From JAGNRR01 sp964612525 (GTDB lineage: Bacteria > Bacteroidota > Bacteroidia > Chitinophagales > Chitinophagaceae): 9,224 bases of DNA. The position numbers and the translations under genes are program-made. Shown here in pieces: positions 1-5,576 of this stretch (positions within the stretch are counted from its first letter, which is position 1; each line of letters starts with the position of its first letter). The stretch spans positions 1 through 9,224 of the forward strand of contig CAZTCQ010000090.1 of assembly GCA_964612525.1 (NCBI GenBank), written 5' to 3'. Below the pieces are notes generated by a model, which did not search any database, was not told where the DNA came from, and saw only the letters and a program-made list of their open reading frames with translations.

Positions 1-32
1 TGAACTTTGCTTTCAAATAAAAGACAATTATT

Positions 33-1637
33 ATGAAGACAAAATTTTTATTCAGCCTCGTACTCCTATCTTTTTTATACTTTGGTGCGAATGCGCATGG
101 TGTAGACGTTAGCAACGTATCCGTAACGGGTAATGATATCACTTTTGATATCAGTTGGAAAAACTCTTGGAATTCCTACGCTAATACGAATCCAAACTAT
201 CCAAAAAATCGTTCGGGTATCTGGGTATTCCTTAAAGTACAAAATGATGTTACAAACGAATGGTCTCACCAAAAAGTTAGTAATGTAGCAGCAGATCATA
301 GTAATCCCTATGCTCCGCCCCCAGCGCTACCAATTACTATATACCCATCTACAGATGGTATAGGTGTTATGTTACACCATTTCTCACAAATTTCTAGCTT
401 TGCTAGTTTTAGTGCTAGAGTAAAACTAAAAATGGACGCTGTTCCAATAGGAAACCTCAACTTTAAAGTATTTGCTATTGAAATGGTAGAAGCTAGCCAA
501 GGTGCCTATCAAATTGGCGATGGACGAACAAATTATCTAAGACTAGACACCTTCACTGTTTCATCACCTGGTGGAGTTCTAAACCCAGGAATCCCAGCTA
601 ATGAACTTTTACATCTCTATTCATCGGCAGGACTTTCTCATCCAGGGATATGCTGTAATTACCCCATAGGTTTTTGGAAAACTAATGTCATGCGCTATGA
701 ATGTTCTAATGAGCAATACGTAGAGTTTTTGAATACCCTGACCTATGATCAACAAAGAGCCCTAACCGATATACCGCCCGATGCTTCGGCTAATTCCTCA
801 GCTTTCCAATCTCACCTTGCTTATAATAATAACATTATAAAAATAAAGGTGCCCGGTATTAGTAATGCACAACCCGCAGTATATGCTTGCGATTATAATG
901 GTAATAATATTTATGACGAAAATGGTGATGGACAAAACCAAGCTTTTGGTATAGCTAGTGTGCGTAGAGCGCTGAGTTATCTTGATTGGTCAGGGTTACG
1001 ACCGATGAGTGAACTAGAATACGAAAAATTTACAAGAGGCTCTGATCTAGCCGGTAATGCGATTCCGCGAATTATACACGAGTATGCCTGGGGTACAGAT
1101 AGTGTGGTAGGAATTCGTTTAGGTGATGCATCTAACATTGGTCAAGACAATGAGCGCTACTCAGGACCATCAGCACTTGGCCGAGCTGTTTGCGCAGCCA
1201 ATGCAGTATCCAACATTTCGCCCATTGGACCAATGCGTGTTGGGCAACTATCAGGTCCCGCTACAGGAAGAGAGGCATCTGGCGCATCCTTTTATGGTAT
1301 CATGGACATGAGTGGAAATGTAGCCGAACTATGTTATAGTGTTTTTTATTCCGATAAGACTCTTGATCGGAGTGACTATGGCGATGGTATTATAAGCAAT
1401 AATACAGCCGATGTAGGTGAACATAATGTAAGTAATTGGCCGAGTAGTCAAGCCGACTCAGCATTTGTGTTGCGCGGGGGGCATTGTTCCTCTAACATTA
1501 ATACAACTACTTACCCCGGCACTTCGGACCTTCAAATTAGCCAACGTAGTACGACTACACATTTGTATATAGAACCTCTACCTACATCAAGTATACTGTC
1601 TCGATTAGGTATTAGAGGTGTACGAGCTACTGATTAA
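33..1637 (+). CDS. Secreted SUMF1/FGE-like (formylglycine-generating-enzyme fold) protein
   Basis: This 534-residue protein is probably exported. Residues 1-21 form a Sec signal peptide (KTK, then a hydrophobic run, ending ANA before H22), and there is no lipobox. Residues 24-150 look like the beta-rich N-terminal part seen in Bacteroidota members of this family (FDISWKNSW at 38-46, KVFAIEMVEASQGAYQIGDG at 145-164). The FGE-like domain runs from about 212 to the end: RYECSNEQYVEFLN (221-234), DWSGLRPMSELEYEKF (318-333), YAWGT (351-355), YGIMDMSGNVAEL (421-433), LRGGHC (480-485) and GIRGVR near the end. True FGEs use a Cys pair shortly after the RGGS motif; here only C485 is present, offset, so sulfatase-activating catalysis is doubtful. 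A structural role, as for the FGE-like gliding proteins GldJ/GldK, is an alternative. It sits 11 bases before a T9SS-type repeat protein, probably in one operon. The family call is firm; the function is unknown. Confidence 0.85.
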   Translation: MKTKFLFSLVLLSFLYFGANAHGVDVSNVSVTGNDITFDISWKNSWNSYANTNPNYPKNRSGIWVFLKVQNDVTNEWSHQKVSNVAADHSNPYAPPPALPITIYPSTDGIGVMLHHFSQISSFASFSARVKLKMDAVPIGNLNFKVFAIEMVEASQGAYQIGDGRTNYLRLDTFTVSSPGGVLNPGIPANELLHLYSSAGLSHPGICCNYPIGFWKTNVMRYECSNEQYVEFLNTLTYDQQRALTDIPPDASANSSAFQSHLAYNNNIIKIKVPGISNAQPAVYACDYNGNNIYDENGDGQNQAFGIASVRRALSYLDWSGLRPMSELEYEKFTRGSDLAGNAIPRIIHEYAWGTDSVVGIRLGDASNIGQDNERYSGPSALGRAVCAANAVSNISPIGPMRVGQLSGPATGREASGASFYGIMDMSGNVAELCYSVFYSDKTLDRSDYGDGIISNNTADVGEHNVSNWPSSQADSAFVLRGGHCSSNINTTTYPGTSDLQISQRSTTTHLYIEPLPTSSILSRLGIRGVRATD

Positions 1638-1648
1638 AATAAGAACAG

Positions 1649-2317
1649 ATGAAAAGAATATTTTTAATAAACACATTGATGCTAATTGCGCTTGCTAGTC
1701 AAGCGCAACTAGCTATCATTTATAGAGGTAACTTTGCTGATGGTTTTGGCATGGATACCGTTACTAGTTTTACTCCTTCTGCCGTTGCCTATTTTCAAAG
1801 CCCGTATTTAGGAGATGACCTAGATGGTTTCGGTATGGATACCGTTACTAGTTTTACCCCTTCTGCCGTTGCCTATTTTCAAAGCCCGTATTTAGGAGAT
1901 GACCTAGATGGTTTTGCAATAGGTGGCGATAAGAAGTTTACACCCAATTACTTTGATCTGGTTTATTACCGAAGCATGTTTGCAGGAGGTTTTGCCGATG
2001 GATTTGCGATGGACAGTACAAGCTATTCCACACCCTTGCCTGTCACGCTAGTTTCTTTTGAAGGACAAGCCTTAGGCAAAAAGAATTACCTTTTCTGGAA
2101 AACAGCNNNNNNNNNNNNNNNNNNNNNNNNNNNNNNNNNNNNNNNNNNNNNNNNNNNNNNNNNNNNNNNNNNNNNNNNNNNNNNNNNNNNNNNNNNNNNN
2201 NNNNNNAAAAACACTGTTCAGCATAATTTGAATCTGTCTCAACTTAGTGTGGGATCTTACTTTATTGTGCTAGCTATAGGTGAAGAGCTATTTACCCTAC
2301 CGTTTGTGAAGCAGTAA
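1649..2317 (+). CDS. Secreted D-G-F repeat protein with T9SS type A sorting tail, interrupted by an assembly gap
   Basis: Residues 1-19 are a signal peptide (cleavage likely at SQA|Q). Four units beginning D-G-F-[G/A] follow at residues 31, 59, 87 and 117. Units 1 and 2 are identical in protein sequence; units 3 and 4 are diverged (DGFAIGGD, DGFAMDST) and are preceded by Y-x-(x)-G/D-rich turns. LPVTLVSFEGQ, a linker common before the C-terminal part of Bacteroidota T9SS cargo, begins at about residue 130, and the sequence then runs into 100 Ns. After the gap, LNLSQLSVGSYFIVL, a short hydrophobic strand and FVKQ before the stop resemble a type A sorting domain that anchors or releases proteins across the outer membrane. 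The 222-residue length is not real, because the gap size is arbitrary and the two sides may even come from different genes. It follows the FGE-like gene by 11 bases and ends at a strong palindromic terminator. Its biological role is unknown. Confidence 0.75.
   Translation: MKRIFLINTLMLIALASQAQLAIIYRGNFADGFGMDTVTSFTPSAVAYFQSPYLGDDLDGFGMDTVTSFTPSAVAYFQSPYLGDDLDGFAIGGDKKFTPNYFDLVYYRSMFAGGFADGFAMDSTSYSTPLPVTLVSFEGQALGKKNYLFWKTXXXXXXXXXXXXXXXXXXXXXXXXXXXXXXXXXXKNTVQHNLNLSQLSVGSYFIVLAIGEELFTLPFVKQ
1739..1906 (+). repeat. Two-copy tandem repeat, 84-bp unit (28 residues), inside the T9SS-type protein gene
   Basis: Copy 1 is 1739-1822 and copy 2 is 1823-1906. They differ at three bases, all silent third positions: TTT/TTC, GGC/GGT and ACT/ACC. 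Each unit starts with codons for D-G-F-G-M-D and ends Y-L-G-D-D-L. A third, diverged unit starts at 1907 with the same GAT-GGT-TTT. The near identity points to recent duplication or gene conversion within an older repeat series. Confidence 0.95.
2107..2206. other. Assembly gap: exactly 100 Ns
   Basis: The run of N is exactly 100 bases, the conventional placeholder for a scaffold gap of unknown size. The reading frame continues across it only by chance of length, so frame, length and even linkage of the two sides are unproven. The missing part lies where Bacteroidota T9SS proteins carry a widely repeated linker, which may be why assembly broke here. Confidence 0.97.
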
Positions 2318-2323
2318 TTTATT

Positions 2324-2371
2324 AAACCTGTGAGGTCTATCCTACTTGAGTACAATAGACCTCACAGGTTT
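2324..2371. terminator. Perfect palindrome between convergent genes, likely bidirectional terminator
   Basis: AAACCTGTGAGGTCTAT (2324-2340) and ATAGACCTCACAGGTTT (2355-2371) form a perfect 17-bp stem around a 14-base loop, which itself contains TACT-tg-AGTA. It lies 7 bases after the stop of the plus-strand repeat protein and 7 bases past the stop of the minus-strand MATE gene, so it can serve both. A U-rich TTTCTTCTT follows on the plus strand. From memory, hairpins with this AACCTGTGAGGT core recur between genes in many Bacteroidota genomes, so it may also be a dispersed palindromic repeat. Confidence 0.85.
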
Positions 2372-2378
2372 CTTCTTG

Positions 2379-3680
2379 CTATAACCGCCCCACAATCCGC
2401 TTTTGATAAAAGAAAATTTGAAACAGCGAACGTGCTAACATAAAAGCAATCATAGCAATCCAAACCGCATGATTAGGATATGAATTTCGAAGCAAAAAGA
2501 AAACGGCAAAAAAACTAATTACTGAAAAGAACATGGCGTTCCGTAATTCTACCGAAGCTGTGGCTCCGCCATACACACCATCCCAAATGAATGCGAGTGC
2601 GCCACAAAGAGCCACCAACGCCAACCATTTATAATAGGGTCGTGCAGTTGCAATGAGTTCTTGATTATCGGTAAATACGCGCATACAAGCATCACCAAAG
2701 AATAAATAAAGCAGGGTGAAAAGCAGTCCAAAACCTAAGCCGTAATAAAGCGTTTTTCGAACGACCTCTTTTACTTTCTCTGCTGATTTTTCGCCAAGGT
2801 ATCTGCCTACCAAACTTTCTGCCGCATAGGCAAAACCGTCCACGCTATAACTCATAAAGTAAAATAGCTGAAGCAAAATTTCATTCACGGCTAAATATTC
2901 CTCACTAACACCCGCGCTGTAATTCGTAAAAAAACTAAACACCAAAATCATTCCAATATTCCGCAGAAACATATCCTTGTTGACATTCAAAAAGCGTTTC
3001 ATTTTAGTAAGTTGAAACGTCTGCTTTTCTAAATATTTAAACACCTCTGTTTTATGACGATACAATAAAATACCAAATGCCAACAGCAAGGTGAAGTACT
3101 GCGCCACCACGGTACCAATAGCTACACCTTTTACGCTCATATCGCACTCCATAACTAAGTACCAACTCAGAAAAATATTGATTACATTGCTCACTATCGT
3201 CAGCACCATAGGAGCCACCGCATTTTGCATGCCAAAGAACCAACCTCTAAAAGCAAAGAGCGCAATCACTGCGGGTGCCGCCCAAACTCTAATACTAAAA
3301 TATTCGTAAGACAAACTTTTGACTTGTGCAGTACCATTGAGTAACGAATAAGCAAATTTCCCGATAGGAATATGAAACGCCAATAAGCCCAAACCAAAAA
3401 TCAAACTCATACCAAAGGCCTGCAAAAAATATTTATAAGCGGTGGGATAATCTTTAGCGCCATAAGCTTGTGCCGTTAAACCGGTTGTACCCGGGCGCAA
3501 AAAACCAAAGCCCCAATACAGAATATTGAAGACCACGCCACCCAAAGCAATCGCACCGATATAAGCCGGGTCGTCCATACGACCCATTAGCGCCGTATCT
3601 ACTATGCCTAATAAGGGTATCGAAATATTTGAAATAATATTCGGAATCGCTATGCGGAATATTTCTTTGTTGAAATTGAT
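2379..3680 (-). CDS. MATE-family (DinF-like) efflux transporter, start codon missing or frameshifted
   Basis: This inner-membrane multidrug/toxin exporter of the MATE family would use an ion gradient. Typical DinF-branch sequence is present: IPLLGIVDTALMGRMD in the first membrane segment, then YIGAIALGGVVFN, FGFLRPGTTGLTAQAYG and about twelve hydrophobic segments, with no internal stop. The first in-frame ATG is at 3585-3587, but family homology clearly extends upstream to about 3680 (NFNKEIFRIAIPNIISN), so that ATG would remove the first helix. The frame is open to 3701 and stops at 3702-3704, with no ATG, GTG or TTG between 3588 and 3701. The codon at 3678-3680 is ATC where a family start Met would fit, giving 433 residues. 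Alternatively an ATG at 3751-3753 in another frame (MSNRFFAKELTGF) could be joined by one indel near 3697-3703. It is either a recent pseudogene, a sequencing error or a rare start. The coordinates use the inferred ATC start. Confidence 0.8.
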   Translation of the reverse strand: MNFNKEIFRIAIPNIISNISIPLLGIVDTALMGRMDDPAYIGAIALGGVVFNILYWGFGFLRPGTTGLTAQAYGAKDYPTAYKYFLQAFGMSLIFGLGLLAFHIPIGKFAYSLLNGTAQVKSLSYEYFSIRVWAAPAVIALFAFRGWFFGMQNAVAPMVLTIVSNVINIFLSWYLVMECDMSVKGVAIGTVVAQYFTLLLAFGILLYRHKTEVFKYLEKQTFQLTKMKRFLNVNKDMFLRNIGMILVFSFFTNYSAGVSEEYLAVNEILLQLFYFMSYSVDGFAYAAESLVGRYLGEKSAEKVKEVVRKTLYYGLGFGLLFTLLYLFFGDACMRVFTDNQELIATARPYYKWLALVALCGALAFIWDGVYGGATASVELRNAMFFSVISFFAVFFLLRNSYPNHAVWIAMIAFMLARSLFQIFFYQKRIVGRL

Positions 3681-3715
3681 GGTGTAAAGGTGTGTTTTCT
3701 TTTAGTGCGTACCAA

Positions 3716-3730
3716 AAACCTGTGAGTTCT
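3716..3730. repeat. Near-copy of one arm of the 2324-2371 palindrome
   Basis: AAACCTGTGAGTTCT matches the first 15 bases of the palindrome arm at 2324-2338 (AAACCTGTGAGGTCT) at 14 of 15 positions. No matching second arm follows, so this is a half-site or remnant. It lies just upstream of the damaged 5' end of the MATE gene. Chance similarity is possible but unlikely in a window this short. Confidence 0.5.
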
Positions 3731-3780
3731 TTAGCAAAAAATCTATTAGACATTCCATGTTTAGCACTACTTTTAGCATT

Positions 3781-4008
3781 ATGAAAACAATGACTTGTAT
3801 AGAACTTGGCGGAGCTTGCAATGAAGAATTTACAGCAGAAACCTTTGAAGAAATAGCTGAGCTAAGCAAAGCTCACGGCATGGAAATGTTTCAAAAACAA
3901 GACGCTCCGCATATGAAAGCGATGCAAGAAATGCAGGAACTTATGAAAAACCCCAATGCTATGCAAAAGTGGTTTGCTGATAAAAAAACATTATTCGCCT
4001 CTAAATAG
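3781..4008 (+). CDS. Small Cys/His protein resembling DUF1059
   Basis: The protein has 75 residues with no signal peptide and is probably cytoplasmic. The N-terminus MKTMTCIELGGACNEEF carries C6 and C13 in the C-x-x-L-G-x-x-C arrangement I associate with DUF1059, a family described as predicted small metal-binding proteins. H32 (AHGMEMF) and H44 may complete a site, but that is inference. The rest is an amphipathic, Met- and Lys-rich helix (residues 42-65) ending in KKWF-like basic residues. I chose the ATG at 3781 over the upstream one at 3757, because MKTMTC matches how family members begin and the extra eight residues (MFSTTFSI) look like leader. It is transcribed away from the MATE gene. 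The molecular function is unknown. Confidence 0.7.
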   Translation: MKTMTCIELGGACNEEFTAETFEEIAELSKAHGMEMFQKQDAPHMKAMQEMQELMKNPNAMQKWFADKKTLFASK

Positions 4009-4075
4009 CAAAGCGCAAAAAATTATTTTACTCATATAATGCAATCCTTGTTTTTTTATATAACTTGAAAATAAA

Positions 4076-4108
4076 TTTGGTAATAAACAAAAAATGAACT
4101 TAAGTTTG
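4076..4108 (+). promoter_or_regulatory. Bacteroidota-type promoter for the methionine operon
   Basis: TTTG at 4076-4079 and TAAGTTTG at 4101-4108 are separated by 21 bases, matching the Bacteroidota housekeeping pattern TTTG-N19-21-TAnnTTTG. Transcription would start near 4115, about 25 bases before the riboswitch. A second candidate overlaps it: TTG at 4048-4050, 21 bases, then TAAATTTG at 4072-4079. Both would include the whole aptamer in the transcript. Confidence 0.65.
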
Positions 4109-4139
4109 CATTCAAATTAATTGTTCTTTATTTAAAATT

Positions 4140-4244
4140 CTTATCAAGAAAAGCTGAGGGAAATGGCCCAATGACGCTTTAGCAACCTCCACATTTTGTG
4201 GAAAGGTGCTAACTCCAACTCTGATACTATCAGAGATAGATAAG
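4140..4244 (+). promoter_or_regulatory. SAM-I (S-box) riboswitch aptamer
   Basis: The RNA binds S-adenosylmethionine and normally turns off methionine-pathway genes. The closing P1 helix is CTTATC (4140-4145) with GATAAG (4239-4244). P2 is AAAGC (4150-4154) with GCTTT (4176-4180), and holds the conserved core GAGGGAAATGGCCCAATGA (4156-4174) with its kink-turn. GCAACC (4182-4187) follows. P3 is CCACA/TGTGG (4189-4193, 4197-4201). The conserved GGTGCTAACTCC is at 4205-4216. P4 is CTCTGAT/ATCAGAG (4219-4225, 4229-4235). All main family landmarks are present in the right order. The downstream genes are methionine-branch enzymes and a terminator lies between, so control by premature termination is expected. 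Confidence 0.96.
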
Positions 4245-4260
4245 CTAGAAATATGTCACT

Positions 4261-4295
4261 AATATTTTCTGTTGACGAACAGAATTAAAAATATT
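4261..4295 (+). other. Extra hairpin between riboswitch aptamer and terminator
   Basis: TTCTGTT (4267-4273) and AACAGAA (4278-4284) form a perfect 7-bp stem with loop GACG, and AATATT at 4261-4266 can pair with AATATT at 4290-4295 around it. The 3' arm can alternatively pair CAGAA (4280-4284) with TTCTG (4304-4308) in the terminator 5' arm, so it is a candidate part of the expression platform. The pairing is seen in sequence; the switching role is inference. Confidence 0.5.
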
Positions 4296-4298
4296 AAA

Positions 4299-4330
4299 GG
4301 CTCTTCTGCTTGTCAGGAGAGCCTTTTTTT
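4299..4330 (+). terminator. Intrinsic terminator of the SAM riboswitch
   Basis: GGCTCTTCTG (4299-4308) pairs with CAGGAGAGCC (4314-4323), ten pairs including one G-U, around loop CTTGT, followed by seven T (4324-4330). It lies 54 bases after the aptamer and 76 bases before the first start codon, which is the standard place for a SAM-controlled attenuator. The leader from 4331 to 4406 is A-rich and shows no other clear element. Confidence 0.9.
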
Positions 4331-4406
4331 ATGGCTCCACCTGATGCTACTCTTGCTAATTATTTTTTGTGAAAAACAAAACATTAAAAAATAAAACAAA
4401 AAAACA

Positions 4407-5576
4407 ATGAGTAACATTACAGACATTTTACATTCCGTACCGGTAGATGAATTAACCGGTGCTATTTCGGTACCGGTGTACCAAACATCCACTTTTGTGC
4501 AAGAAGCACCCGGCGTAAACAAAGGATACGACTACGCCCGTAGCAATAATCCCACCCGAAAAGCATTAGAAGACTTGGTCGCTACCTTAGAGGGTGGTGA
4601 TGGCTCTTTTGCATTTGCCACTGGCATTGCAGCCATTGATGCGGTGGTAAAATTACTTTCTACAGGTGATGAGATCGTGGCCGTTGACGATATTTATGGC
4701 GGTGCTTACAGACTTTTTACGCATGTATACGAAAAGCTCGGCATCAAAGTAAATTACGTAGATACGACTGACGCCAATAATATTATAGAACACATCAATT
4801 CAAAAACAAAATTGGTATGGATAGAATCTCCCACTAATCCAACCCTAAAAGTTAGCGACATAGAAAAAATTTCGCGCATAGCAAAAGCAAACGATGCGCT
4901 ACTTGTAGTAGATAATACATTTGCCAGTCCTATTGCACAAAGACCCTTTGAATTGGGCGCAGACCTTATCATTCATAGTGCGACCAAATACATCGGCGGC
5001 CACTCCGATTTAGTAGCTGGTATTGTGGTTACCAAAACAAAAGAGCTCTCTGAAAAAATTAAATTTATTCAAAATGCATCAGGCGGTGTACTCGGTCCTT
5101 GGGATTGTTTTTTAACCATACGAGGTATAGAAACGATTGATTTGCGTGTGCGAAAGCAAAGTGAGACAGCCTTACAAATTGCAGAATGGTTACAACAACA
5201 TGAAGCCGTAGACCAGGTACACTACCCAGGACTCAGCACGCATAAAAATCATGACATTGCCCGCAAACAACAGAATGGATTATTTGGTGGTGTCGTCTCT
5301 TTTAGCCTAAAAGAAGATAGCATTGAGCAGGCCGAGCAGTTTGTAACGCAAACAAAATATTTTAAACTTGCCGAAAGCTTAGGGGGCGTTAAAAGCCTAC
5401 TGTGTCTGCCTTGTAAAATGACGCATGCATCCGTACCACGCGAAAAAAGATTACAATCGGGGATACAAGATTCGCTCATTCGTCTTTCCTGCGGTATAGA
5501 AAATGCTGAGGATTTAATTCTAGACTTAGAAGAAACATTTGCAAAAATAATCTCAAAACAAACCATACTGATATGA
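4407..5576 (+). CDS. PLP-dependent trans-sulfuration enzyme (cystathionine gamma-synthase / O-acylhomoserine sulfhydrylase family)
   Basis: This cytoplasmic 389-residue enzyme belongs to the Cys/Met metabolism PLP family. It likely replaces the acyl group of O-acetyl- or O-succinylhomoserine with cysteine or sulfide in methionine synthesis. Visible features are YQTSTF (25-30), the phosphate-binding Y43 and R45 in YDYARSNNPT, Y97-G98-G99, D169 in VVDNTF, and the PLP Schiff-base lysine K194 in SATKYIGGHSD. The C-terminal domain has ESLGGVKSLL (323-332) and MTHASVP (338-344). The N-terminus is short by family standards but matches from ILHSVPVDELTGA onward. At position 329 there is Lys where cystathionine gamma-lyases and synthases usually have Glu (LGG-x-ES), and C333 and C336 follow closely. 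Exact substrate preference cannot be read, so no gene symbol is given. It is controlled by the upstream SAM-I riboswitch and overlaps the next gene by ATGA. Confidence 0.93.
   Translation: MSNITDILHSVPVDELTGAISVPVYQTSTFVQEAPGVNKGYDYARSNNPTRKALEDLVATLEGGDGSFAFATGIAAIDAVVKLLSTGDEIVAVDDIYGGAYRLFTHVYEKLGIKVNYVDTTDANNIIEHINSKTKLVWIESPTNPTLKVSDIEKISRIAKANDALLVVDNTFASPIAQRPFELGADLIIHSATKYIGGHSDLVAGIVVTKTKELSEKIKFIQNASGGVLGPWDCFLTIRGIETIDLRVRKQSETALQIAEWLQQHEAVDQVHYPGLSTHKNHDIARKQQNGLFGGVVSFSLKEDSIEQAEQFVTQTKYFKLAESLGGVKSLLCLPCKMTHASVPREKRLQSGIQDSLIRLSCGIENAEDLILDLEETFAKIISKQTILI

Noticed and set aside
2..9. GAACTTTG as a promoter box for the FGE-like gene
   Set aside because: It differs from TAnnTTTG and the upstream box would lie outside the window; it cannot be supported.
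3454..3700. Minus-strand open frame continuing from the ATG at 3753 through the MATE gene
   Set aside because: Beyond about 3700 it is the wrong frame of the MATE gene. Only its first 18 or so codons could be real, as a leader joined by a frameshift.
3768..3775. TACTTTTA as a promoter box for the DUF1059-like gene
   Set aside because: It would place the transcript start at the ATG itself and has no upstream TTTG partner.
4365..4381. TTTTGT / ACAAAA hairpin in the leader before the PLP enzyme start
   Set aside because: Six AT-rich pairs in an A/T-rich leader are expected by chance.
5249..5566. Minus-strand open frame inside the PLP enzyme gene
   Set aside because: It is antisense to strongly conserved family sequence, with no motif of its own.
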